Shown one piece after another: positions 20,451-31,405 of a DNA stretch of 64,000 nucleotides (positions are counted from its first letter, which is position 1; each line of letters opens with the position of its first letter). A model generated the notes under the pieces. The model was not told the origin of the DNA and ran no database searches. It worked only from the letters and a program-made list of their open reading frames with translations. The translations under genes and the position numbers were made by a program. Source of the stretch: Bathynomus jamesi (taxonomy: Eukaryota; Arthropoda; Malacostraca; Isopoda; Cirolanidae); NCBI GenBank assembly GCA_023014485.1, contig JAJOZX010000995.1, positions 1 to 64,000 of the forward strand, in the 5' to 3' direction.

Positions 20451-20725
20451 TACCTCGGTGGTGGTATGGTTAGCGTCGTTGACTACGAATCCATCGGGTC
20501 CCGGGCCCAGGTTCGATTCCTAGTGACTGCAGGAGGCGCGCAGTTAACCTAGCTGTTCATCCTTCGACACAATAAAGAGTAGTTGGTAGATAAATCGGTA
20601 CCCTGGGTAGCCTAGTGATTAAGACGCTGAGCTACTAATCGGAAGGTTGTGAGATCGAGTCCAGGCAAGGACTTTGTAAATTTTGACCATCCGTGGTGGG
20701 TCGTGGTCCGGATTCCACGTCCTGA
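20451..20725 (+). mobile_element. Dimeric tRNA-derived SINE, family 2
   Basis: The first module ACCTCGGTGGTGGTATGGTT to GGTTCGATTCC has good box A and box B. The second module, GGTAGCCTAGTGATTAAGAC to GATCGAGTCC, is a diverged tRNA-like unit. A linker with ACACAATAAAGAGTAGTTGG separates them. The same order occurs in reverse at 4107-4262. Confidence 0.65.
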
Positions 20726-20799
20726 GAAACACCATTATTACTAGCTTTAGGAGAAGAACACTGGTCATTTACAACCGCAGTTATAGATCGGCCAGAATG

Positions 20800-21300
20800 G
20801 AAATCAGTGATGAAGGCACAGATAGAAGGCTAGAAACCGAAGGAGGGCAGTTTGGAAATTTAGGACTTGTTCCAGTATCAAAACTTTATTGTTAGAGCAA
20901 TAGCAAAGGTTTCGGCGAAACCCCGAAAGGAGGATGACCAAGAGTCAAAGCGATATGCAAGAACATCGCTTGTAGAGCATCCCTTGCGGAACCCATATTC
21001 ACGATCTGAAAGATGGTTGTGAGTAAAGAGGTGTTTAAAAATCTTCCTATGAAGGATAGATTAAAAAACTTTAGAAAGGCAAGAAATCAAAGCAATTAGA
21101 CGATAGTTGGAAGGTTGAGAGCGGCCACCCTTCCTTGGGACAGGCTGAATGAAAGCGAATATCCAGCAGGAAAAAAATGTACCAGATAAAAGACAAAGAC
21201 GAAAGAGTTGGCTGGGCAGGGTCAGCACAGAAGCACAGTTCTTGAGAACAACAAGAGGGATATACATACATAAATACATACTGTACATGCATACATATAT
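20800..21300 (-). pseudogene. LINE reverse transcriptase fragment
   Basis: On the minus strand a decayed RT start is readable: LFRLCLLSGTFFSCWIFAFI, then QPVPRKGGRSQPSNYRLIAL with ISCLSKVF, the RT1-RT2 region. After a frame change there is EYGFRKGCS near 20995, the FGFR block. Both ends are truncated and no catalytic YADD remains. The style fits jockey-like LINEs, but the clade cannot be fixed from this. Confidence 0.6.
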
Positions 21301-21309
21301 TATCCATAC

Positions 21310-21814
21310 CTCACTTCTCAGCGAACTGGGGTGAGAAGGCAGAAACAATCCTACGAAATATCAATTCCTTCAGGCTTTTTATTTACCAACTATTGATTTA
21401 TTTAAACTGAAATATTTTGATGAATTGTCCAATTAACTGGTATTCCTTTTTAATTATAAAGGAATGCCAATTAATTGAACAACTCATCAAAATCTCTTCA
21501 TATACAAGATCTCAATAACGCCAAGAAACAAATAGCAATAGTATGTTTACGCCAAGATGGGTGTAATTATTATTAAAATTTTTTACTTCTATTTCACTTT
21601 CAACAAATACTTGTAATGAAAAAGCACCGTTAAATATTTTCTTTATATTTCAGCTTCAGAAAGGGCATAATTAGAGAGGATTTAGAATGCACATTGTCTT
21701 CCTTTATTTAAGAGGAATTCGTCACAATGTTGCAGTATTGAAGCAAAATATTTTTTTAGCTTCAAGAGTTTCATTTCTCATTAAGATGTTCCAATTGTGT
21801 TGTGAAATATTGGC

Positions 21815-21815
<1 letters not shown>
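21310..21815. other. AT-rich stretch, nothing recognised
   Basis: No ORF of note, no RNA gene and no clear repeat. A short inverted pair (CAATTAACTGGTATTCCTTT near 21428 and AAGGAATGCCAATTAATTG near 21460) forms a small hairpin. Confidence 0.5.

Positions 21816-21858
<43 letters not shown>
21816..21858. repeat. (GA)n at the 3' border of LINE B copy 1
   Basis: About 20 GA units between the word TTGGCATA and the LINE B 3' end (GTTACAAGG on the plus strand). A nearly matching flank, ATGGCATA then (GA)n then GTTACAAGG, borders copy 2 at 27663-27711. Confidence 0.85.
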
Positions 21859-21860
<2 letters not shown>

Positions 21861-24800
21861 ACAAGGAGTTACAAGGAAAAGAAGTACCTCAAAAGGCCTT
21901 GCGGCCCATACCGAGGAGGTACCAATGGCAACGGGTGCCAGGGAAAATTTTGTCTTTCAACTATCCTAGCAGTAGTAGAAAACTGGATAGAAAAGTAGAA
22001 GGCTCTCTCCCCACCCTCCGCTCCCTCCCTGCCAGAGGCAGGTACGGAAAAAGGTTGAAGAAAATACCTTGACCCTGGAAAAGTAGCCAAGGAAATTTTA
22101 CAGGAAAGTGGAGAATATATAAATAGCTCTATATTTAGCTTGCTCACAGAGACCGAGCAAGTGACCTCCTGCAGAGTTTTCTGAGGTTTTAATCTTAAAC
22201 TATGAGTGTGTTCAGTACTTTGTCTAGCCTATTTTTAAACAGATTTACACTTTGACTGGAAACAACCCCTGAGGGAAGTTGGTTCCAGATATTAACTATT
22301 TTATAGGAAAAGAAATTTCCGCAGACTGAGGTCCTAAATGTCTTTACACACTCAAATAGTGTGCAAGATTTCGTCTAACCTTTTCTTGAACTGATCCACA
22401 GAGGAACTGTTCACAACTTCCGAAGGTAACCTGTTCCATGTGTCACAGATCTTATACGTAACGTAATTCCCACACACACTAGTCCTAAACCGTTTCAAAT
22501 CCAACTTCCAACCATTGTTGCGAGTTGGGTTATCATTTAAACTAAACATACTTCTAAAATCGACATCGTTGAACCCTCGTAAGAGCTTGAAAACCTCGAT
22601 CAGTTGACCGCGCAGCCTCCGAGTTTCAAGCGAAAACAAGTTCAGGGCGCGTAACCGTCGATTGTAGCCCATATGCCTAACGGAAGGGATCAACTTTGTG
22701 GCCCTCGCCTGCACTCGCTCCAGCCTCTCAATATCTTTCCTGAGGGTGGGCGACCAGAACTGCACAGCATACTCAGGTACGGCCGAACAAGGGAATTGTA
22801 CAGTGAGAGCACAATCACCTTGTTCCGAAACTGAAATTGCCTCCTGATATAACCCAATAGTTTCTGGGCTTTCTTTTCCACCTCTACACACTGTTTCGTA
22901 AACTTAAGGTCGCTGCTAATTAGCACACCCAAGTCCTTTTCTAAATCAGTCACCTCGATATTACTGCCCAACATCGAGTAGTCCGACTTGGGATTGGCGT
23001 AGCCAATGTGCATCACTTTGCATTTACCCAAGTTAAACGGCATTTGCCATTTTTCGGACCATTCTCCTATCCTACCTAGGTCCGCACGCAGTTCCTCGAT
23101 CGCTTCGGGCGTCCCAACATTGGCCCCAAGCTTGGTGTCATCAGCGAATTTGGCGATCCGACTGACGATGCCACCGTCGATATCATTTATGTAAATGGTA
23201 AACAACAGTGGCCCCAAAACGGAACCCTGAGGAACCCCACTAGTGACCGAGGCCCAACCCGAACTAGCCCCTTTAATTACCACCCTCTGCCGCCTATTCC
23301 TCAGCCAGTTTTCAATCCACCTACCTATTTCCCCACCGATACCCAGCGCGCGCACTTTCGCCATTAGCCGGCGGTGAGGTACCTTATCAAAGGCTTTCTG
23401 AAAGTCGAGATAAAGTATATCAATCGCCCTACTCTTATCGTACTCACTCAACATGACGTGGAAAAACTCGAGCAAGTTGGTGAGACACGACCTATGCCGT
23501 CTAAACCCATGTTGGGAGTCCCCAAGCAGCTTGTAGGAATCCAAATGGTCAACGATTCTATCAGCTATTATCCTTTCTAATAATTTACCTACAACTGAAG
23601 TGAGACTAATAGGACGATAGTTCCCTGGACTTTCGTGATCCCCTTTCTTAAAGATAGGGGTCACGTTGGCCTCCCTCCAGTCACCAGGCACCTGGCCCAT
23701 CACCAGCGATTTGTTGAAGACTGTAGCCAGGTGGGGAGCCACCTGGTCGCGCACTTCTCGCAAAACACTGGGGAGAAACTGGTCTGGCCCAGGAGCCTTA
23801 AACGCGCTCAGTTTGTCTTTTCTATGAGCAACGACTGTCGCGGTACATCTAACACTATCCAGGCCAGCACCTTCGTGCCTCACAGCTGGCTCGGGGATGA
23901 CGCGGGTATCCTCCCTGGTGAACACTCCCGCAAAGTACTCATTAAGCACATTAGCGATGTCCGCGTCGGAGGTCCGCAGAACGCCGCTTCCGTCCTTTAA
24001 AGGACCTATCATGCTTCTAATGGGCTTTCTACTATTAACATAACTGAAGAACTCCTTAGGGTTCCCCTTGCAGAGGCTTGCCACCCGTAGTTCTTCGTTA
24101 CGTTTCGCTAGCCTAACCTTCGCCTTCACTTCCCTACACAGGCGGACATACGCTTCAGTGTTCTCGTGGGAACGATTGGCCTTCGCCCTCCTATACGCTA
24201 CTTTCCTATTTCGGATAGCCGAAGCGATGCCACGATTGAACCACTTAGGCTGCGTTGAAGCAGGGGTGACCGGTTTTGAGGGTATGGCAGCAGACTGCAG
24301 CACCATAAACTCATCCCGGAATGCACTCCACACTCCCTCAACATCGCCGCCAGCCTCTAACCCCATCTCTGCTACGCTATCCCTGAGGCTAACAAAGTTC
24401 GCCCGCCGGAGATCGAGCTTACTGCCTCTCGAGTTACTACGCTTCACCCGAGGGACGCACACACGGAACCTAATAAGACCGTGATCACTCCCGCCCAACG
24501 ATTCGTCAACGGTGAGGCCAGTGACGAGGTTGTCTTCGGTCGTGAATACTAAGTCTAGAACGCTTTCGCCTCGTGTAGGCTCGTTGACCCACTGAGTGAG
24601 GAAGTTCTCATCAGCAAAGTCAACTAGCCTCCTCCCTTCAGCATCGGCAGTCCTGTTTTCCCACTTTATGCCGCGACAGTTGAAGTCTCCTAAAACTACA
24701 CACACCCTATCCCCTAGCAGGCTACTGAGTTCGGTGTACAGGGCTGTATCCTCCTCGAGGAGGAGATGCGGAGGTCTGTACACCAAGATTAACCTATAGT

Positions 24801-27408
24801 TCGTCCCTCCCACGTTCAGATCGACGCCAAGCAGCTCCCGTTCCGACCGGAACTGGCAGTCAACCGGACTCAACGTGTCTCTGACGTATATTAGTACCCC
24901 ACCCCCCTCCCCACGGGTGCGGTCTTTGCGAAACATTCTATACCCGGGAATTTCGAACTCCCCAACGTAGTCCCTACGATCAGTATGAATCCAGGACTCG
25001 GTGATAGCAACGATATCCTGGTATTCTGATGCTAAGAGCGCCGGTAGCTCGCGAAACTTGTTCCTAATTGACCTAGCATTAAAAAGCATTGCACGGAGGG
25101 AGCCTTCCCTATTCTGACCGCCCCTAGCACGACCCGTTTCCCGAACAGCCAGTGCTGTCGGGAGTTGAAGAGCCCTCACTAACGAGGGGGCAACTTCCAC
25201 AGGAGACTGAGCCCCCTCCAACGTAGGAGGAGGGTCACCCATCTGTACTTCGCCGCACCCTTCAGTCGAAGGTACGTCCGCCACCGGCTCATCCTCATCT
25301 CTCCCCGGTGGGGGCCCATCATCTCTCCCAGGACTCGACCTCACCATTCTGTATAGGTGCCGGTCGAGCAGCGCGCCTAGCACACCTTTACCCTTGTCAT
25401 TGAGGTGGACACCATCCCTCTGGTAAAGGTCCCACCTACCCGAAAATGCATCGAAGGGGTCAATAAACTTCACGCCCAGCGGAACGCACAAGTCTTGTAC
25501 CCTCTCGTTGATGCCAATGACCTTACTGAGCGAGTGGTCACTGACATTCATTCGCGGTAAAATACCCATTAACATTCCCCTGTCTGTCTTCAGTTTTAGA
25601 TCATCCGCAAGAGACATGATCTCGGTGATGATCCCTTCTGTAAGACCTACCCCACCGCCTTTGAGGAACAGGTCATTGCCACCAGCGTGGACAACGATCG
25701 CAGTCCTCCGACTATCCACGCGCACCTTCTCTACCTCCTTCCTTAAGTGCGCCGTTCCCCGCCCAGGTAAGCACCTTACCTTCCTCCCATCCCGGTTTGC
25801 AGAAGCAAAGTACTTCTCCTGGCCCCTGATCTGCGAGTCCCCAATCAAAACGGTGTCTTCCTCCTTCGAGCACAGGAGACTAAAGCGGTTAGAGGTCTTG
25901 ACAGGGGCAACTGGGGTCTCAGGCTTCGGCTTCGCAGCCTTCTTGCCCGAGACCTTTCGAAACCCGTCGCCACCCATACACGCAGTTACACCACCCGACC
26001 CACCCCGACAGGTAGCTACATCCTTCGGTTTCTTTGGGCCATCAGCAGGCCCCTTCCCACCCTTCTCTATCGATCCCTTCCCACCCTTCTCTATCAGCCC
26101 CTTCTTTGAGCCCTCCCTTTGTTCTTGATACTTAATCTTACAGTTTGAATCTGCTGGTGTGTTTTTAATTTGATCTTGTCCACTGGGTTGGATTTCCAGT
26201 GCTACGACCCTAGCTTCAAGCTTTTTTACTAATTCCTTTAGCTCTTTAACTTCCTTTTCGTGGTTGTCTCTAAGTTTACAAAACAAACATACACTAAGGG
26301 ATGTGATATCGCTGATACTACCCTCTGGGAAGTCTACGCACCAATGATTAACTTTACATTTAAAGCATTCTGCTTTCAATTTAGCTGGCCCTGCCATATT
26401 TTCTCTTTTTTTTTTTTTTCTGAATACTCTGAATAAGATAAAGCGTTCTAGCAATGAAAACTATCCAAAAACGTTATGACCAGTATATAAAAAAGGGGGG
26501 GGGGGGTGAATTAATCCCGCGCGTAGCCGCACCCGCCTTTTTGCAAGTGACGTTCATTCCTTCCAGAAGACTACACCTCTCCTGCTGCCGCACCGACCAA
26601 AGGTCTCCCCAGGGCCGGACCGTCCCAAACGTGTCGCAGCTACCAACTGACAAACACTCGCGACGCAAGCGTCACGGATTTTCCGCCAGGAGCGACAGCG
26701 AGATGCAGCCCCTTACTAAGTCTTACTAGTCACTCACAAGTGGGCCAGACTCTTAGAATCCAGTGTTCAAGGGATATCCCACCAGACCCAGAGGCTACGC
26801 CCGAGACTTTACGCTGGCCTGGCAGCCAGCTGGGCAGTAAAGCCCTCTCACCTCAGAGCAGTACAGCCAAGCACCATCAATTGGTCACCAAAGAACGGTC
26901 GCAGGGGGCTGGTCAAGCCATTACGCGTTAGGAATGGGCTTAACGGGGCACTAGCCACACTCCATTCATCGCGCCCCTACGCCTGGGACCCCTCCATCCC
27001 AGTCTCTCACAACCTACGAGCGTTAAATGGTGTTATTTATAGAGGTTCCAAAGCCTCTCTTCCCACGCATGAGGTAGCAGTAGGGTCCTAATAGTAAAAA
27101 AGAGAAAAAGACTTAATACTAAAAGAAGTGTTTTTTTTTTGTTTTTTTTGCAGTGAGAGGAGAACAACCTTAACGTAATCTAAAAGGACAGAGTAGGGAT
27201 GGGATGGGGTCCTAGTAACCCACGGGACGGGATTGTGCAAAATACTTTACCCGCCCTCCCGAAAGAGAGAGAGAACCTAAAGGAGCTGGCAGCCAGTTCC
27301 TCTAGAATCCCACGACTCGGGACCGGAGGGCTGTCACACCCCAAGTATAAAGTTTACTACATCCAGAAGAAATGTGCATAACCTTTATACCCCCTGCGGA
27401 GGGGGGTA

Positions 27409-27412
<4 letters not shown>
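21859..27412 (-). mobile_element. LINE B copy 1: full-length CR1/L2-like retrotransposon
   Basis: A 5.55 kb element on the minus strand with a 1 kb 5' leader (27412-26398), one long ORF and a 3' region of about 490 bp shared with two truncated copies downstream in the window. (GA)n borders it on both sides. The 3' end is ATGGGCCGCAAGGCCTTTTG, then AGGTACTTCTTTTCCTTGTA. CR1/L2 grouping rests on the RT motif style and the esterase-bearing N-terminal part. Confidence 0.85.
22352..26397 (-). pseudogene. LINE B polyprotein: zinc finger, SGNH esterase, APE endonuclease, RT
   Basis: One reading frame of about 1,348 codons broken by a single missing base. The ATG at 26397 begins MAGPAKLKAECFKCK; Cys pairs (CFKC, CLFC) form a probable zinc finger, followed by a coiled coil. 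A Lys/Gly-rich linker leads to an SGNH hydrolase-like domain: GDSQIRG (near 25840), HAGGNDL (near 25680), DGVHLND (near 25410). The APE endonuclease runs from MLFNARSIRNKF (near 25090) through LGDFNCRG and GGSDHG. The RT has APGPDQFLPSVL, NYRPISLTSVVG, LDFQKAFDKVP, GVPQGSVLGP and FADDTKLG (near 23140). CR1-type elements often have the esterase in a separate ORF1; here it is fused. The frame is lost near 22774, where one C is absent relative to copies 2 and 3. Confidence 0.9.
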
Positions 27413-27484
<72 letters not shown>

Positions 27485-27505
27485 TGTGTGTGTGTGTGTG
27501 TGTGT
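27413..27505. repeat. (GA)n(GT)n at the 5' border of LINE B copy 1
   Basis: About 34 GA units followed by about 12 GT units, directly after the LINE B leader end GGAGGGGGGTACAC. The shadow frame full of Arg-Glu has no meaning. Confidence 0.9.
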
Positions 27506-27669
27506 TTTCTAAAATTACCAAATAAACTTTTATATGTCTGTCGATCAGTAGTGGGACGTTGTGAACAATGTGTTAAAGTTGAAGGAAGACACTTTGAACA
27601 TCTAAAATAAACAGTTATTGTTGCTCTTCTTATTGTTGCTGTATTTGAAATAAAACTGTTAAATATGGC

Positions 27670-27670
<1 letters not shown>

Positions 27671-27711
<41 letters not shown>
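27671..27711. repeat. (GA)n at the 3' border of LINE B copy 2
   Basis: About 20 GA units preceded by AATATGGCATA and followed by the LINE B 3' end. Confidence 0.9.
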
Positions 27712-27713
<2 letters not shown>

Positions 27714-29203
27714 ACAAGGAAAAGAAGTACCTCAAAAGGCCTTGCGGCCCATACCGAGGAGGTACCAATGGCAACGGGAGCCAGGGAAAATTTTGTAAAA
27801 GTTTATTTTTCTTTCAACTATCTTAGCAGTAGTAGAAAACTGGATAGTAAAGTAGAAGGCTCTCTCCCCACCCTCCACTCCCTCCCTGCCAGAGGCAGGT
27901 ACAGAAAAAGGTTGAAGAAAATACCTTGACCCTGGAAAAGTAGCCAAGGAAATTTTACAGGAAAGTGGAGAATATATAAAAAGCTCTATATTTAGCTTGC
28001 TCACAGAGACACCGAGCAAGCAAACTCCTGCAGAGTTTTCTGAGGTTTTAATCTTAAACTATGAGTGTGTTCAGTACTTTGTCTAGCCTATTTGTAAACA
28101 GATTTACACTTTGACTGGAAACAACCTCTGAGGGAAGTTGGTTCCAGATATTAACTATTTTATAGGAAAAGAAATTTCCGCAGACTGAGGTCCTAAATGT
28201 CTTTACACACTCAAATAGTGTGCAAGATTTCGTCTAACCTTTTCTTGAACTGATCCACAGAGGAACTGTTCACAACTTCCGAAGGTAACCTGTTCCATGT
28301 GTCACAGATCTTGTACGTAACGTAATTCCCACACACACTAGTCCTAAACCGTTTCAAATCCAACTTCCAACCATTGTTGCGAGTTGGGTTATCATTTAAA
28401 CTAAACATACTTCTAAAATCGACATCGTTGAACCCTCGTAAGAGCTTGAAAACCTCGATCAGTTGACCGCGCAGCCTCCGAGTTTCAAGCGAAAACAAGT
28501 TCAGGGCGCGTAACCGTCGATTGTAGCCCATATGCCTAACGGAAGGGAAACAACTTTGTGGCCCTCGCCTGCACTCGCTCCAGCCTCTCAATATCTTTCC
28601 TGAGGGTGGGCGACCAGAACTGCACAGCATACTCCAGGTACGGCCGAACAAGGGAATTGTACAGTGAGAGCACAATCTCCTTGTTCCGAAACTGAAATTG
28701 CCTTCTGATATAACCCAATAGTTTCTGGGCTTTCTTTTCCACCTCTACACACTGTTTCGTAAACTTAAGGTCGCTGCTAATTAGCACACCCAAGTCCTTT
28801 TCTAAATCAGTCACCTCGATATTACTGCCCAACATCGAGTAGTCCGACTTGGGATTGGCGTAGCCAATGTGCATCACTTTGCATTTACCCAAGTTAAACG
28901 GCATTTGCCATTTTTCGGACCACTCTCCTATCCTACCTAGGTCCGCACGCAGTTCCTCGATCGCTTCGGGCGTCCCAACATTGGCCCCAAGCTTGGTGTC
29001 ATCAGCGAATTTGGCGATCCGACTGACGATGCCACCGTCGATATCATTTATGTAAATGGTAAACAACAGCGGCCCCAAAACGGAACCCTGAGGAACCCCA
29101 CTAGTGACCGAGGCCCAACCCGAAGTAGCCCCTTTAATTACCACCCTCTGCCGCCTATTCCTCAGCCAGTTTTCAATCCACCTACCTATTTCCCCACCGA
29201 TAC

Positions 29204-29207
<4 letters not shown>
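27712..29207 (-). pseudogene. LINE B copy 2, 5'-truncated in the RT
   Basis: Nearly identical to the 3' part of copy 1. The minus strand reads from IGGEIGRWIENWLRN, through GVPQGSVLGP and FADDTKLG, to the stop of the C-terminal domain. The base missing in copy 1 (CTCCAGG at 28632) is present here, but a different indel near 28545 breaks the frame. The 5' junction at 29207 passes straight into (GA)n. Confidence 0.9.

Positions 29208-29243
<36 letters not shown>
29208..29243. repeat. (GA)n between LINE B copies 2 and 3
   Basis: About 18 GA units that serve both as the 5' border of copy 2 and the 3' border of copy 3. Confidence 0.9.
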
Positions 29244-29246
<3 letters not shown>

Positions 29247-30211
29247 TACCTCAAAAGGCCTTGCGGCCCATACCGAGGAGGTACCAATGCCAACGGGTGC
29301 CAGGGAAAATTTTATGAAAGTTTATTTTTCTTTCAACTATCCTAGCAGTAGTAGAAAACTGGATAGAAAAGTAGAAGGCTCTCTCCCCACCCTCCGCTCC
29401 CTCCCTGCCAGAGGCAGGTACGGAAAAAGGTTGAAGAAAATACCTTGACCCTGGAAAAGTAGCCAAGGAAATTTTACAGGAAAGTGGAGAATATATAAAT
29501 AGCTCTATATTTAGCTTGCTCACAGAGACACCGAGCAAGCGAACTCCTGCAGAGTTTTCTGAGGTTTTAATCTTAAACTATGAGTGTGTTCAGTACTTTG
29601 TCTAGCCTATTTTTAAACAGATTTACACTATGACTGGAAACAACCTCTGAGGGAAGTTGGTTCCAGATATTAACTATTTTATAGGAAAAGAAATTTCCGC
29701 AGACTGAGGTCCTAAATGTCTTTACACACTCAAATAGTGTGCAAGATTTCGTCTAACCTTTTCTTGAACTGATCCACAGAGGAACTGTTCACAACTTCCG
29801 AAGGTAACCTGTTCCATGTGTCACAGATCTTATACGTAACGTAATTCCCACACACACTAGTCCTAAACCGTTTCAAATCCAACTTCCAACCATTGTTGCG
29901 AGTTGGGTTATCATTTAAACTAAACATACTTCTAAAATCGACATCGTTGAACCCTCGTAAGAGCTTGAAAACCTCGATCAGTTGACCGCGCAGCCTCCGA
30001 GTTTCAAGCGAAAACAAGTTCAGGGCGCGTAACCGTCGATTGTAGCCCATATACCTAACGGAAGGGATCAACTTTGTGGCCCTCGCCTGCACTCGTTCCA
30101 GCCTCTCAATATCTTTCCTGAGGGTGGGCGACCAGAACTGCACAGCATACTCCAGGTACGGCCGAACAAGGGAATTGTCCAGTGAGAGCACAATCTCCTT
30201 GTTCCGAAACT
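29244..30211 (-). pseudogene. LINE B copy 3, short 5'-truncated 3' end
   Basis: Carries the C-terminal RT tail (QFRNKEIVLSLDNSLVRPYL through to the stop at 29730) and the same 3' region. Its 5' junction CCGAAACTGAGAGAG corresponds to CCGAAACTGAAATTG in copy 1, so truncation fell where the element already ended in GA. The frame is open throughout this piece. Confidence 0.9.
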
Positions 30212-30255
<44 letters not shown>

Positions 30256-30258
30256 ACC
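30212..30258. repeat. (GA)n at the 5' border of LINE B copy 3
   Basis: About 22 GA units with one GGA interruption. Downstream from 30259 to 30570 I see no gene; a short (GTA)n lies at 30390-30405. Confidence 0.85.
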
Positions 30259-30569
30259 CCCCGAAGATCCACTCTTGGCTAGCCCAAAAGAAAAAGAAGC
30301 AAAGATATGAGAGAAAAAACGAGTCAAAAACTGAAATAAAGAGTGCTAAAAATTTCACATCATGCTTACAATTATGAACATGTAAATAGTAGTAGTAGTA
30401 GTAGTCAAAGCTAAGATTTTTATTCTCCGGCCTGCTACCACTGACAGAAAAAGGTAATGAATGAAGAATTATAAGAAAGTAAAATAAAGGATAGCATGAA
30501 ACGCTATTGTACTTAATCTTATCTACACTATTATGCATTTTTTGAAGGATTCTTTTTTTAATATAACAA

Positions 30570-30790
30570 GCAGAGCCTTCGGCTCACTGCCCTACGGGCA
30601 CTGCTTGTACTTCGCAAACTCGCCTGCGGCGAGGGCACCTTCGGCGCCTGGGTTACCCCTTTGGGGGGGGAGGTAATTCTCCCTCTCCCCCAAAACCCCC
30701 TCACCCCCCTTTATGCAACTTGGGGGGGCTAACCCCCCTCTCTCATTACCCCACCCCCTCCCCCAGGGGGGGAAGGGGACTGGCACCTTG
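30570..30790. repeat. GC-rich cluster of small hairpins plus C/G runs
   Basis: A run of tight stem-loops: AGCCTTCGGCT, TGCCCTACGGGCA, CTCGCCTGCGGCGAG and a GGCACCTTCGGCGCC stem, then long alternating C and G runs (30661-30775). The loops TTCG and TACG resemble stable RNA tetraloops. The surrounding DNA is AT-rich. Function unknown; possibly a mobile repeat. Confidence 0.55.
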
Positions 30791-31075
30791 TAACAATTGA
30801 TCAACATTGCGGGGTGCCTGCGCCGTCCCAATTACTGGCGAGTCAATTATAATTATTCGATCAATAAAACTATAGAAAAGAACGCAACCACGAAACTTCT
30901 GGACAATGTGCAACTTTTTTTCTTTTTTTTTTCACTTTTTCATTTTTAAATTATTTTTCCAATTTTTCAAATATTTTTTTATTGGTATAGGATTATTAAA
31001 TAACACAGGTCATCATTTAACTGCTGTGTCTGCATTACTCCTACTATTACTCCATCATAACCATCTCCGTTTGCA

Positions 31076-31121
<46 letters not shown>

Positions 31122-31123
<2 letters not shown>

Positions 31124-31380
31124 GGGATCTTCCGATTCCCAGGTTCGATTCCCGGGTGGTTACCTCATTTTTTCATTTGTTTCGTTCTTTCGCTCTCATC
31201 TTGCGCGGGTAATTCTCCTATACAAAGCGTCGTTCTTTACGTTAATTATACTGCGTGTTTGCAGTTATAATGTATATAATGTTACGGCATGCGGAAGGTG
31301 CCCCTTTGGGGCATTGGTTTCTGCGCGCATGTAGAGGAATTACGACATTTGATTGAGTGAGGCCCGTGGTGTAATATACT
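31122..31380 (+). mobile_element. tRNA-derived SINE family 1, partial copy and next head
   Basis: Begins after (TA)n with GGTTCGATTCCCGGGTGGTT (box B) and the CATTTGTTTCGTTCTTTCGC body. It then runs through TGTTACGGCATGCGGAAGGT into the start of another head (GAGGCCCGTGGTGTAAT) near 31360, just like 19877-20115. So two adjacent units share the same spacer in both places. Confidence 0.6.
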
Positions 31381-31405
31381 ATATATATATATATATATAT
31401 ATATA

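Noticed and set aside
27374..27610. 78-residue Arg-Glu-rich ORF
   Set aside because: Translation of (GA)n(GT)n. The same applies to other Tyr-Ile or Arg-Glu frames over (TA)n and (GA)n.
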